This document shows positions 42,145 through 51,511 of a DNA stretch of 64,000 nt, piece by piece; positions within the stretch are counted from its first letter, which is position 1; the number at the start of each line of letters is the position of its first letter. The stretch comes from Manganibacter manganicus. GTDB lineage: Bacteria > Pseudomonadota > Alphaproteobacteria > Rhizobiales > Rhizobiaceae. The notes beneath the pieces are model-generated. The model was not told the origin of the DNA, searched no databases, and saw only the letters and a program-made list of their open reading frames with translations. The translations under genes and the position numbers were made by a program. Location of the stretch: assembly GCF_002075885.1 (NCBI RefSeq), contig NZ_MDET01000012.1, positions 1 to 64,000 of the forward strand, read 5' to 3'.

Positions 42145-44931
42145 ATGGCAGATAGAACCCCGCTGAGAGCAGCCACGCCAAACGACATCGGTGACGACGA
42201 TCCGTTCGCGGAACTGACCAGGATCATGGGTTTCGATCCTCGCGAACCGGTCAAGTCACAGGAAACATCGCTCAAGCCGAATGAGCCTGCGACGGGCGAG
42301 GATTTCGAGATCGATCTCGAAAAGGAACTGATGGGTGAGTTCGGTGATGCCGATGAGATGCAGGATGCGCATTTCATGCCGGCAGATGCCGTTGCGCCGA
42401 TCGATCACGCTGTATCTGAAGAACATCAGGCTGAAGTTCCGGATTTCGATTTCGGTGAGGAGATCGCAACATCGCTGGAGCAGGCCACGGAGCCTCATAG
42501 CCACGATCAGCCGCAGGTTCCCCATGTTATGTTGCGGGAGCCCGATGTTGCCTCAGAGGATGTGGATTTCGACGAAGTGGTCGCCCGCTCATTCGGAGAT
42601 GACTTCGGGGTGGATTCCGCGCAGGCTGACGACCTTTCGGACGCTCTTGAGGCGGTCCCTGCGGTCGCGAGTGAGTCCTATGAACAAGACGGTCCGGAAA
42701 CCGAATTTGCGATTGAGACGCAGGCCGAGCCGTTGACACAGGCGGATGAGTCGCGTGGTGATTTTCTTGACGGTTTTGATCGCTCGGCTGAGGAGGGCGA
42801 TCCGGATTTCAATGCCGATGCCGAATGGGCAGATTTGGAGGCGGCAATCGATAGCAATGCTTCCCATGCACCTGCCCTCGAGCCTGATCCATTCGATGGC
42901 GATTTCGAACTCGATCTTCACAGCGAACTGGAAGCCAGCACTCGGCCGGCGGAAGATCATGACGATCATAAGGCGCCTGGGGTTGGCGACACTATCATAT
43001 CGCCAACGGCTGTGGAAATGGAGCCGCCGCACGACGACACCACGCTTGAGGACGAATTGAATGCGCTGCTCAACCGCATGAGCGCGAAACCTGCGGTTTC
43101 GCCCGTGGCGGCAGAGGTTTTGCAGGTTCCGCCGACAGAGACGGAGGCCGACGATTCCCATCGGTTGATCGGCGATCAGCAGAAGCATGATCTTGCCCCG
43201 CTTCCGCAGCATCATCAATCCGATGTGGACTTTGGTGGCGAAGCCGACATCGAATTCGATGATGATGCATTCCTGGCGGCGTTGAACGAAGATGAGCCCG
43301 CAAGCGAGACTTATTCGGATATATCCCCAAAGCAACCGCGCGTTGACGATTCGGTAGCTGCACTACCCGCCACCGCGTCAAGCGGGACACCGCTCGAGGT
43401 TTCGGGGGACTGGGGTAGTGAGACGCCGCTCGGCCAGCAACATTTTGCGCCTGAGGTTGCGCCGGCTTATGGCCCAGTTCCAAGGTCGGAAATGCCGGAA
43501 GTCGAGACCGTAGAGGTGCCGGAGCGCGTCATTGCGTTGGCTGACGATCTCGACATTCCTGATTTCACATTCGAGGACAAAGCGGGTGAGGCGCCGGTCT
43601 TTGACGACATCGATGCCGATTTCGCCGGGCTTCTTAACGAGATGAATGACACCGAGCCGACTGCAGTCACGTCTCGGGCCGTATCCTACGATGATGATGC
43701 GTACGAAGCCGGCTTCAAACACGATCATGTCGAGGCGCCAGCCTATGGTGAGCAGCGTCCGTCGGTGTTGCCCGATGGCACGATGGCTGCGGCCACAGCG
43801 GCCTATGGAGCGTCGGCTGTTGCGGGTTTTGCTGCTTCTCGATCGACAGATGAGCCTTCTTTCAGTTCGGGTGCCACTGGGATGGATAATCTCGATTATG
43901 ATCCCAGTTTCGATGAGGTGATCTCGGCTCCCGATGCAGCCACGGCCGACGCCACCCGTCAGCCGAGCAATCGCGGTTTGATGCTTGCCGCCGTTGTCGG
44001 TGCTGTGGCCGTCATCGGGGGAGTGGGTGCGTTTGCGCTCTCCTTCGGGGGCAGCGACGGTTCGGGGGCGCCCGTTCTTATCAAGGCGGATAATCAGCCA
44101 ATCAAGGTCAAGCCGGAAAATCCCGGTGGCACTGTCATCCCGAACCAGGACAACAAGGTCTACGACGTCGTCGCCAACGGCGCCAAACCTGCAGCGCCGG
44201 AACAGAAGAAACTGGTTGCCGACGCGCAAGAACCGGTGGATGTGAACGCCCGACCGCCGCTGACCGACAGCGAGCAGCCTGCTGCCGAAGATGTGGGCGC
44301 TGGCCAGAAATCCGAAGCGCGCCTGTTGCCGAGCGAGCCTGTGGCGGACGAAACGGAAAGCAAGGCGGTTGCTGCTGTGGCGCCCCGCAAGGTCAAGACG
44401 CTAATCGTCAAGCCGGATGGAACATTGGTGCCGCGGGAGGAAGCCGAACCGGCCGTAAGCGTGGCGGCGGGAGAGCCGGCAGATCCGGCGCCTCAGCATG
44501 TGGTCAATGCGTCCAGTGAGGACCAGACCGGTGCCGTGCCGCAGACGGCCAAGGCTGACACGCAAGGCAGCCAGATGCCCGAGACCGCGCCTGTCGCGCC
44601 GGAGCGCCCGGCTGATCAGCCGGTTGACATTGTTGGTGAGGTCAAACCGGAGACCGTGGCTTCCATCGCACCCGAGAATACGGCGTCTGGCGGCTGGGCG
44701 ATGCAGATTGCCTCGCAGCCGAGCGTCGAAAGTGCGCAGAAAACCTATCAGAACCTGTCTCGCCGCTACGAGAGCATTTTGGGCGGGCATGACGCCAAAA
44801 TCGTCAAAGCAGAGATTGCCGGAAAGGGCACGTTCTACCGCGTGCGTATTGCGGCGAATTCGCGCGACGATGCGATCAATCTGTGCACTAGCTACAAGGC
44901 CGCTGGCGGCAACTGCTTCGTTTCGAAATAG
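42145..44931 (+). CDS. Large acidic SPOR-domain membrane protein
   Basis: 928 residues. Residues 1-605 are very acidic and low in hydrophobic content, hence probably disordered and cytoplasmic. One membrane segment spans 611-634. A Pro/Ala/Lys-rich periplasmic linker leads to a C-terminal SPOR domain (850-927, WAMQIASQPSVESAQ to NCFVSK) that binds denuded peptidoglycan at division sites. The acidic part repeats short motifs with a hydrophobic D/E-L core: DPFAELTRIMG (19-29), FEIDLEKELMGEF (54-66), FELDLHSELEA (254-264), LEDELNALLNRM (301-312) and DADFAGLLNEM (490-500). The exact role is unknown. Confidence 0.88.
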   Translation: MADRTPLRAATPNDIGDDDPFAELTRIMGFDPREPVKSQETSLKPNEPATGEDFEIDLEKELMGEFGDADEMQDAHFMPADAVAPIDHAVSEEHQAEVPDFDFGEEIATSLEQATEPHSHDQPQVPHVMLREPDVASEDVDFDEVVARSFGDDFGVDSAQADDLSDALEAVPAVASESYEQDGPETEFAIETQAEPLTQADESRGDFLDGFDRSAEEGDPDFNADAEWADLEAAIDSNASHAPALEPDPFDGDFELDLHSELEASTRPAEDHDDHKAPGVGDTIISPTAVEMEPPHDDTTLEDELNALLNRMSAKPAVSPVAAEVLQVPPTETEADDSHRLIGDQQKHDLAPLPQHHQSDVDFGGEADIEFDDDAFLAALNEDEPASETYSDISPKQPRVDDSVAALPATASSGTPLEVSGDWGSETPLGQQHFAPEVAPAYGPVPRSEMPEVETVEVPERVIALADDLDIPDFTFEDKAGEAPVFDDIDADFAGLLNEMNDTEPTAVTSRAVSYDDDAYEAGFKHDHVEAPAYGEQRPSVLPDGTMAAATAAYGASAVAGFAASRSTDEPSFSSGATGMDNLDYDPSFDEVISAPDAATADATRQPSNRGLMLAAVVGAVAVIGGVGAFALSFGGSDGSGAPVLIKADNQPIKVKPENPGGTVIPNQDNKVYDVVANGAKPAAPEQKKLVADAQEPVDVNARPPLTDSEQPAAEDVGAGQKSEARLLPSEPVADETESKAVAAVAPRKVKTLIVKPDGTLVPREEAEPAVSVAAGEPADPAPQHVVNASSEDQTGAVPQTAKADTQGSQMPETAPVAPERPADQPVDIVGEVKPETVASIAPENTASGGWAMQIASQPSVESAQKTYQNLSRRYESILGGHDAKIVKAEIAGKGTFYRVRIAANSRDDAINLCTSYKAAGGNCFVSK

Positions 44932-45036
44932 AAGCGGCAGTTCGATCCAAAGTTACAGCGCGGCTTCGGCTGCGCTGTTTGTGTTTTCGCGGGCACTACG
45001 TTCTCCTTGTTGGAAAAAAGGTTCTAGACTGCCTGC

Positions 45037-46053
45037 ATGAGCGAATCACAAACTCTGATTCTCGGTTGCGCCGGAAAATCTCTCACCCGCGATGAAGTGC
45101 GCTTCTATCGTGGAGAGGTTCCGTGGGGCTTCATCCTGTTTGCTCGCAACATAGGTGAGCCGGAACAGATTCGCGATCTGGTCGCGGAAATGCGCGATTG
45201 CGTGGGCTGGCATGCACCGGTGTTTGTCGATCAGGAGGGCGGTCGGGTGCAGCGATTGCGGCCGCCGCTGGCGCCGAATTACCCCGCCGGCGCGGCCATC
45301 GGCGCGCTCTATCGCAGCGACCGCGAGGCCGGGTTGCGTGCCGCCTGGTTGCTGGCAAGACTGCACGCCTTCGATCTCGTGCGCTACGGCATCAATGCAG
45401 ACTGCTTGCCCGTACTTGATGTACCCGTCGAGGGCGCCAGCGAGGTGATCGGCGCGCGCGCTTATGGAAAGGACCCCGAGACGGTGGCCATTATCGGCCG
45501 TGCTGTGGCCGAAGGGCTGATGGCCGGCGGCTTGCTGCCGGTGATGAAGCACATTCCCGGTCATGGCCGTGCCACTCTCGACACACATCTGGAATTACCG
45601 ACGGTGACGACGCCGCTTGATGAGTTGCGACGTCGTGACTTCGCGCCATTCAGGACGCTGAAAGACTTGCCGATTGCCATGACGGCGCATGTCGTGTTCA
45701 GTGCTATCGATGCGGAAAATCCTGCGACGACCTCCGGAAAAGTGGTCGAGGAGGTTATTCGTCGCGAGATCGGCTTTGAAGGGCTGTTGGTCAGCGATGA
45801 CACGTCGATGAAGGCGCTTTCTGGGGATTTCCCGACAAAAGCTGCGGCAATCCTTGCCGCCGGCGTTGATTTGATTCTTCACTGCAACGGCGACATGGAT
45901 GAGATGAGGGGCGTGGCCTCGCGAGCGAAACCGCTGGAGGGACCTTCCCTGCAACGCGCGAAACGGGCGCTTGCCGCGGTCAGCGGGCCGGACGACAAGA
46001 ACGAGGCCGAATTGCGAACCGAGTTCGCAGCGTATTTCGAAGCGGTGGCATAG
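45037..46053 (+). CDS. nagZ: Beta-N-acetylhexosaminidase NagZ
   Basis: 338 residues, glycoside hydrolase family 3. It removes GlcNAc from anhydro-muropeptides in peptidoglycan recycling. The loop with KHIPGHGRATLDTHLELP carries the catalytic His/Asp dyad, and VSDDTSMKAL carries the nucleophile Asp. GlcNAc release also feeds AmpC induction in bacteria that have AmpR. It is cytoplasmic with no signal peptide. It is followed by a palindromic repeat and scpA. Confidence 0.95.
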   Translation: MSESQTLILGCAGKSLTRDEVRFYRGEVPWGFILFARNIGEPEQIRDLVAEMRDCVGWHAPVFVDQEGGRVQRLRPPLAPNYPAGAAIGALYRSDREAGLRAAWLLARLHAFDLVRYGINADCLPVLDVPVEGASEVIGARAYGKDPETVAIIGRAVAEGLMAGGLLPVMKHIPGHGRATLDTHLELPTVTTPLDELRRRDFAPFRTLKDLPIAMTAHVVFSAIDAENPATTSGKVVEEVIRREIGFEGLLVSDDTSMKALSGDFPTKAAAILAAGVDLILHCNGDMDEMRGVASRAKPLEGPSLQRAKRALAAVSGPDDKNEAELRTEFAAYFEAVA

Positions 46054-46086
46054 GCGCGAGTAAGGCCGCTGCCGTTTCCTGAACTA

Positions 46087-46132
46087 GAGCATGATGCGGA
46101 AAATGGACACCGGTTTCCGAAAGATCATGCTC
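46087..46132. repeat. Dispersed palindromic repeat, copy 2 (RIME-like)
   Basis: GAGCATGAT (46087-46095) is the inverted complement of ATCATGCTC (46124-46132). Inside, GGAAA faces TTTCC around GACACCGG, so the whole unit folds into one long stem. The core resembles copy 1 at 5550-5614. A further conserved-looking tail, AATAAGAGCGCGATGCGATTT, runs to about 46162. It occupies the nagZ-scpA gap. Confidence 0.82.
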
Positions 46133-46197
46133 AAACCAAAGAATAAGAGCGCGATGCGATTTAAACAATTGCATCATGATTGAGGAACGGATGGATC

Positions 46198-47040
46198 GTG
46201 GCGCAGATTGAAGACGCCAAGGCTGAAAAGGCCACCCCGATGGACCGGTTGTGGGCTGGTGGCGACGAGATGCGTCAAACCGGCGATCTGGAATTGGTGG
46301 TGGACGTTGCCGGCTTCGAAGGGCCGCTCGATCTCTTGCTGCATCTGGCCCGCAATCAGAAGGTCGATCTGGCGCGCATTTCCATTCAGGCGCTGGCCGA
46401 GCAATATCTCGCCTTTGTCGAGCAGGTGAGGGCAATGCGGCTGGAACTGGCCGCCGACTATCTGGTGATGGCCGCATGGCTGGCGTTCCTGAAGTCGAAA
46501 TTGCTGATCCCCAAGCAACCCGGCGAAGAGGGCGAGAGCGGAGAGGAACTGGCCGCCATCCTGCAATTCCGCTTGCGACGGCTTGAGGCCATGCGCGACG
46601 CAGCCGCGCGGTTGGTCAATCGCAACCGGTTGGGGCGTGACGTTTTCCAGCGTGGCGCGCCCGAAATGGTGATCGTCGAAAAGCGCAATGAATATTCGGC
46701 GACGCTCTATGACCTTCTGACCGCCTACGCGTCGCAGCGCCAGCGCCAAGCCGTGACCAATGTCGAGATCGCCAAACGTAATGTCTGGTCGCTGAAGCAG
46801 GCACGGGACCTTCTGACCAGACTGGTTGGTTCGCTTGACGACTGGACCGAACTGGACCGATTTCTCATCGAATACCTGACCAAGCCTGAAGAACGGCGCG
46901 CGGCCCTTGCCAGTTCGTTTGCCGCGACATTGGAAATGGTGCGGGAAGGGTATCTTGAGATGCGCCAGCATGAGGCTTTCGCTCCGCTCTATCTCAGAGG
47001 GCGGCAACGGGACAACAAGCCGGTCGGGGCGGCACAATGA
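46198..47040 (+). CDS. scpA: Segregation and condensation protein A
   Basis: 280 residues, the kleisin of the SMC-ScpAB complex that compacts and separates chromosomes. The N-terminal FEGPLDLLLHLARNQKVDLARI motif, read as two adjoining pieces, and the ADYLVMAAWLAFLKSKLL helix are diagnostic. The GTG start at 46198 gives MAQIEDAK. A TTG six codons earlier is possible. The stop overlaps scpB (ATGA). Confidence 0.93.
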   Translation: MAQIEDAKAEKATPMDRLWAGGDEMRQTGDLELVVDVAGFEGPLDLLLHLARNQKVDLARISIQALAEQYLAFVEQVRAMRLELAADYLVMAAWLAFLKSKLLIPKQPGEEGESGEELAAILQFRLRRLEAMRDAAARLVNRNRLGRDVFQRGAPEMVIVEKRNEYSATLYDLLTAYASQRQRQAVTNVEIAKRNVWSLKQARDLLTRLVGSLDDWTELDRFLIEYLTKPEERRAALASSFAATLEMVREGYLEMRQHEAFAPLYLRGRQRDNKPVGAAQ

Positions 47041-47774
47041 AAGACCACGCCTCCATTATTCCATTCAGGACCGAAAGGGCGATTGAGGCCGATGCGCTCA
47101 ATCAAAATCCGGCAGAGCGTCTGCATCTCGCCGAAGCCGTGCGGATGGCGGAGGCCATCGTCTTTGCCAGCGCCGAACCGGTCAGCGAAAAACAATTGGC
47201 TGACCGGTTGCCGGCAGGGGTCGATATCGCCGCGGCCATGGCTGATTTGCAGCAGATCTATGCACGTCGTGGCGTCAACCTGGTGCGGGTAGGAGACGAT
47301 TGGGCGTTCCGCACAGCCGGCGATCTCGCATTCTTGATGAGCCGCGAGACGGTGCAGCAGAAGAAGTTGTCTCGCGCGGCTTTGGAGGTACTGGCGATCA
47401 TCGCCTATCATCAACCGGTCACACGCGCGGAGATCGAAGACATACGCGGGGTAGAGACCTCCAGGGGCACGCTCGACACTCTGATGGAGACGGAGTGGGT
47501 CAGGATGCGTGGGCGCCGACACACGCCCGGACGCCCCGTAACCTATGGCACGACCGGTCGCTTCCTCGACCATTTTTCGCTGGAGGAAATCCGCGACCTT
47601 CCAGGTTTGGACGAATTGAAGGGAGCTGGGCTTCTCTCGGCGCGCATGCCTGCCAATTTCTCGGTTCCTTTGCCTCCGGCGGATCCAGATGAACTAACCG
47701 AGGAGGAAGATCCACTGACAGATATCGATCTGGAGGAACTTGGCCTCTTGACGCCGCGCATCACGGACGATTGA
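47037..47774 (+). CDS. scpB: Segregation and condensation protein B
   Basis: 245 residues. It has two winged-helix domains (about 30-105 and 110-190) with the family motif LEVLAIIAYHQPVTRAEIE and RGTLDTLMETEWVR. The C-terminal tail is acidic (EEDPLTDIDLEELG). It binds ScpA as a dimer. It starts within the scpA stop codon. Confidence 0.94.
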   Translation: MKDHASIIPFRTERAIEADALNQNPAERLHLAEAVRMAEAIVFASAEPVSEKQLADRLPAGVDIAAAMADLQQIYARRGVNLVRVGDDWAFRTAGDLAFLMSRETVQQKKLSRAALEVLAIIAYHQPVTRAEIEDIRGVETSRGTLDTLMETEWVRMRGRRHTPGRPVTYGTTGRFLDHFSLEEIRDLPGLDELKGAGLLSARMPANFSVPLPPADPDELTEEEDPLTDIDLEELGLLTPRITDD

Positions 47775-47937
47775 TATTTGCGCTGACTGTGATCGCTTTT
47801 TCAAGCGATCCTGCAATCCCGCCGGTTCACTGGCGTGACATATGGTCAGAGCTGACATTGTCTTGAGTGGTTCTATTTGAATCCCACCCCGAAAACGCTT
47901 AGATCAGCGTGAGGGAAAACATTCGAGAGAGAGTTCT

Positions 47938-48165
47938 ATGGGTTCGTTTTCGATCTGGCATTGGTTGATTGTCCTGGTAATCGTTCTGTTGGTCTTTGGC
48001 CGCGGCAAGATTCCAGAATTGATGGGCGATATGGCCAAGGGTATCAAGAGCTTCAAGAAGGGTATGGCGGACGACGACGACGATGATATCGTTGACAAGC
48101 GCACGGTCGAGCACCGCGCCGATGAAGCCGTCGCCGCGCCCAAGCAAAAGGCCAGTAAAGGCTGA
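47938..48165 (+). CDS. tatA: Sec-independent translocase protein TatA
   Basis: 75 residues. A short N-terminal membrane helix ([19 protein letters not shown]), the [16 protein letters not shown] hinge and amphipathic helix, and a charged tail are the normal TatA layout. TatA multimers form the Tat pore. GAGAGAGAG precedes the ATG. A natural client in this window is the twin-arginine binding protein at 22980. Confidence 0.95.
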   Translation: MGSFSIWHWLIVLVIVLLVFGRGKIPELMGDMAKGIKSFKKGMADDDDDDIVDKRTVEHRADEAVAAPKQKASKG

Positions 48166-48246
48166 GCTTTCAGTGCGCCTGTCCTGTGATGTGCATCCCA
48201 CGATGTCCGGAGCGGGTGGGACATTGTGAGGGTGTGCATATGATCG

Positions 48247-48272
48247 TCCGGAAGGAGTTTTCTCTTTCCGGA
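48247..48272 (+). promoter_or_regulatory. Hairpin between tatA and tatB
   Basis: An eleven-pair stem TCCGGAAGGAG / CTCTTTCCGGA (one G-U pair) encloses a TTTT loop, 28 bases before the tatB ATG. No T-run follows the stem. It could protect or cleave the message so that TatA is made in excess over TatB and TatC. That role is inferred. Confidence 0.5.
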
Positions 48273-48299
48273 TCGATGTGCCTATTGGATTAAAGAGCC

Positions 48300-49022
48300 A
48301 TGTTTGACGTCGGCTGGACCGAAATGCTGGTGATCGCGGTCGTCATGATCGTGGTTGTCGGACCGAAGGATTTGCCGCAGATGCTGCGCACCATGGGACG
48401 CATGGCGGCGAAACTGCGCAATATGGCCGGTGATTTCCAGAAGCAGTTCAACGACGCTCTCAAAGAGGCCGAGTTGGACGATGTAAAGAAATCGGTCGAT
48501 TCGCTACGTGGCCTCAATCCTATGACCGAGATACGCAAGCAGCTTAATCCGTTCGAAAAGGCGGCGGCGGACGTTCGCGCGGGAATCGAAACGGCGATGG
48601 CACCAAAGCCGGCGCCCGATCCTTCAAACCCGCCAGCCACGGAACCTCAGCCGGTCGAACCGCTGAAGAATGGCGCGACGGAAGTGCCAGGCGCGTCGAG
48701 TGTTGCCGAACCGAAAGCCATGCCGGCGGCTCCGGTGGTGAAGGCCACCGCAGCGCCCAAATCCGGAAGTGCAAACTCAACTGGAGCGGGACTCGCCAGA
48801 GCGGCGAAGACCAAGACTACCAAGGTCGCCTCCGGAACGTCAGCGCCGAAATCTCTTGCCAAGGGCCGCGCTGAAGTGAAATCACCGGTGGAAAAATCGT
48901 CGGCAAAAGCCAGGGCTGTGTCAGCGAAGCCGGCCAGCAAGACTGCGCAAACCACCAGGTCGGCAGCGGTCCCCAAGAAGAAGCCGATCACGAAAACCCG
49001 TGCGACGAGGGTGGCCAAGTGA
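48300..49022 (+). CDS. tatB: Sec-independent translocase protein TatB
   Basis: 240 residues. The N-terminal membrane helix begins MFDVGWTEMLVIAVVMIVVVGPKDLP, shown here in two parts, with the Glu and GP turn typical of TatB. An amphipathic helix follows to about residue 75. The rest is a long Ala/Lys/Pro/Thr-rich tail, longer than the E. coli protein (171). TatB with TatC recognises twin-arginine signals. The stop overlaps the tatC GTG. Confidence 0.94.
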   Translation: MFDVGWTEMLVIAVVMIVVVGPKDLPQMLRTMGRMAAKLRNMAGDFQKQFNDALKEAELDDVKKSVDSLRGLNPMTEIRKQLNPFEKAAADVRAGIETAMAPKPAPDPSNPPATEPQPVEPLKNGATEVPGASSVAEPKAMPAAPVVKATAAPKSGSANSTGAGLARAAKTKTTKVASGTSAPKSLAKGRAEVKSPVEKSSAKARAVSAKPASKTAQTTRSAAVPKKKPITKTRATRVAK

Positions 49023-49903
49023 GTGTCAGCCAGAGCGAAAAGGACGAAATCGAAAAGTCGTCCGCGCCGCTACTTGAGCATCTCATCGAGCTGCGCCGCC
49101 GGTTGATCTGGTCAATCGGTGGATTTTTCGTCGCTTTTCTCGTCTGCTTTTTCTTTGCCAAGCGGTTGTTCAATTTGCTGGTCGTGCCCTTCAAATGGGC
49201 TACGCAATGGGCTGGGCTCGATCCGCAAAAAGTTGAACTGATCTATACGGCGCCGCAGGAATTCTTCTTCACGCAGATCAAGCTTGCCATGTTCGGTGGC
49301 ATGGTCATCGCTTTTCCGCTGATCGCCACGCAAATCTACAAGTTCATTGCACCGGGCCTGTACAAGAATGAAAGAGCAGCTTTCCTGCCTTTCCTTTTGG
49401 CTTCGCCAATCCTGTTTCTTATGGGCGCATGCTTGGTCTATTTCTTCTTCACCCCCATGGTGATGTGGTTTTTCCTCGCCATGCAGCAGACCGGGGCAGA
49501 CGGAAACGTCCAGATTTCGCTGCTGCCGAAGGTTTCGGAATACCTCAGCCTCATCATGACGCTGATCTTCTCCTTCGGCCTCGTTTTCCAGCTTCCGGTG
49601 GTAACGAGCCTGATGGTCCGCGTCGGCCTGCTGTCGTCCAAGGCGCTGGCTGACAAGCGCAAATGGGCGATCGTGCTTGCTTTCGTCGTTGCAGCGGTGC
49701 TGACGCCTCCTGACCCGATGAGTCAGATCGGCTTGGCGCTCCCGACGATTATTCTCTACGAGATATCGATCTGGACGGCCCGTATGATCGAGCGAAAACG
49801 GGGTCAGGAGCAGGGAGCGAGCGAAACGGCTGAGACAAATGCCAAGACGCCGGAGAGCGAACCTCCGACAGATGGTTCCTCAAGCCCGCCTGCAGCTTCG
49901 TAG
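49019..49903 (+). CDS. tatC: Sec-independent translocase protein TatC
   Basis: 294 residues with six membrane segments. The N-terminal APLLEHLIELRRRLIWS motif, which contacts the twin-arginine signal, is intact. The C-terminus adds an acidic Pro/Ser-rich tail. The GTG start overlaps the tatB stop (GTGA), so translation is probably coupled. A hairpin begins right at the stop codon. Confidence 0.95.
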   Translation: MSVSQSEKDEIEKSSAPLLEHLIELRRRLIWSIGGFFVAFLVCFFFAKRLFNLLVVPFKWATQWAGLDPQKVELIYTAPQEFFFTQIKLAMFGGMVIAFPLIATQIYKFIAPGLYKNERAAFLPFLLASPILFLMGACLVYFFFTPMVMWFFLAMQQTGADGNVQISLLPKVSEYLSLIMTLIFSFGLVFQLPVVTSLMVRVGLLSSKALADKRKWAIVLAFVVAAVLTPPDPMSQIGLALPTIILYEISIWTARMIERKRGQEQGASETAETNAKTPESEPPTDGSSSPPAAS

Positions 49904-49924
49904 CGATTTGCCGACTGCAAATCG
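49904..49924 (+). terminator. Terminator-like hairpin after tatC
   Basis: A perfect eight-pair stem CGATTTGC / GCAAATCG with a CGACT loop starts immediately after the tatC stop codon. There is no T-run, so it may protect the 3' end rather than terminate strongly. Confidence 0.5.
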
Positions 49925-50065
49925 GACAAATTGCGGACTGGCTTCAAAATCGGCCTTCATGTATGGAGCCGCACATCCCATATCGGGAGGACTGGCTGTA
50001 AACTCAGCTAACGGAAAAGAATTGGCGTGCGATGGCGCTCGCCAGGAAGTGTATTGGGTGCGACG

Positions 50066-51439
50066 ATGACGAAATGGTCCCCGACCTCATGGAGAGCGAA
50101 ACCGATCATGCAGGTTCCGGCTTATCCGGACCAGCAGATTCTGGAAAATGTCGAGGCACAACTCGCCAGCTTTCCGCCTCTGGTTTTCGCAGGTGAGGCA
50201 CGCAAGCTGAAAAAGCAGCTTGCAAGCGTGGCTGCCGGTGACGCATTTCTTCTCCAGGGTGGCGATTGCGCGGAAAGCTTCGCGGAACATGGCGCGGACA
50301 ATATCCGCGACTTCTTTCGTGTCTTCCTGCAGATGTCCGTGGTGCTGACCTTCGCCGGTTCGCAGCCGGTCGTGAAGGTCGGGCGCGTGGCGGGTCAGTT
50401 CGCCAAGCCGCGCTCGTCCGACAATGAGACTAAGGGCGATATGACGCTGCCGAGCTATCGCGGCGATATCATCAACGGCATCGATTTCGACGAAGCGTCA
50501 CGCGTTCCCGATCCGCAGCGCCAGGTTATGGCCTATCGTCAGTCGGCGGCGACGCTCAATCTGCTGCGCGCCTTCGCGCAGGGCGGTTATGCCAGCCTGG
50601 AAAACGTGCATAGCTGGATGCTGGGCTTCGTCTCCGATAGTCCACAGGCGGAGAAATACGAATCTCTGGCTCAGCGCATCACCGAAACGATGGACTTCAT
50701 GAAGGCCGTCGGCATTACCTCGGAAAGCAATTTTGCGCTGCGCGAGACCGATTTCTACACCAGTCACGAGGCGCTTCTGCTCGGTTACGAGCAGGCGTTG
50801 ACCCGTGTCGATTCAACTAGCGGTGAATGGTACGCTACCTCCGGCCATATGATCTGGATCGGCGACCGTACGCGTCAGCCCGATCATGCGCATGTGGAAT
50901 ATTGCCGTGGCATCAAGAATCCACTCGGCTTGAAATGCGGGCCATCGCTGACGCCTGACGGGCTTTTGGAGTTGATCGATCTGCTCAATCCCGAAAATGA
51001 ACCGGGTCGCTTGACGCTGATCGCACGCTTCGGTGCCGACAAGGTGGGCGATCACCTGCCAAAGCTGGCGCGCGCCGTGAAAAAGGCGGGCCGTTCCGTG
51101 GTCTGGTCCTGCGACCCGATGCATGGCAACACCATAACCGCCGCCGGTTACAAGACGCGGCCGTTCGACCGCATCCTCAAGGAAGTGCAGACTTTCTTCG
51201 AGGTGCATCGTGCCGAAGGCACGCATCCGGGCGGTATTCATATCGAGATGACTGGCAAGAACGTTACCGAATGTACCGGCGGCGCGCGTGCCATTCGCGA
51301 TGAGGATCTGCACGATCGCTACCACACCCATTGCGATCCGCGGCTCAATGCCGATCAGGCTATCGAACTGGCATTCCTGGTCTCGGATCTTTTGAAGAAG
51401 AATCATCCGCTGCATGAAAAAAAGGCGGTGAACGGCTGA
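50066..51439 (+). CDS. 3-deoxy-7-phosphoheptulonate synthase, class II
   Basis: 457 residues, plant/actinobacterial-type (class II) DAHP synthase, the first step of the shikimate pathway. Motifs seen are [14 protein letters not shown], with the metal-binding Cys, the [12 protein letters not shown] stretch and [15 protein letters not shown]. The start [13 protein letters not shown] is the family N-terminus. The frame is open 13 codons further up. It is not homologous to E. coli AroFGH. No aromatic biosynthesis partner lies beside it. Confidence 0.93.
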   Translation: MTKWSPTSWRAKPIMQVPAYPDQQILENVEAQLASFPPLVFAGEARKLKKQLASVAAGDAFLLQGGDCAESFAEHGADNIRDFFRVFLQMSVVLTFAGSQPVVKVGRVAGQFAKPRSSDNETKGDMTLPSYRGDIINGIDFDEASRVPDPQRQVMAYRQSAATLNLLRAFAQGGYASLENVHSWMLGFVSDSPQAEKYESLAQRITETMDFMKAVGITSESNFALRETDFYTSHEALLLGYEQALTRVDSTSGEWYATSGHMIWIGDRTRQPDHAHVEYCRGIKNPLGLKCGPSLTPDGLLELIDLLNPENEPGRLTLIARFGADKVGDHLPKLARAVKKAGRSVVWSCDPMHGNTITAAGYKTRPFDRILKEVQTFFEVHRAEGTHPGGIHIEMTGKNVTECTGGARAIRDEDLHDRYHTHCDPRLNADQAIELAFLVSDLLKKNHPLHEKKAVNG

Positions 51440-51511
51440 CAGGAGATAACCGCGCAACCGCAAAGGGATACCGGTCATGCTCCAATCAAGCATATCCAAA
51501 GGGGCGGCACG

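Noticed and set aside
42145..44931. Acidic repeats of the SPOR protein taken as a secreted RTX-like or adhesin repeat
   Set aside because: There is no signal peptide, the acidic region precedes the membrane helix, and no GGxGxD nonapeptides occur.
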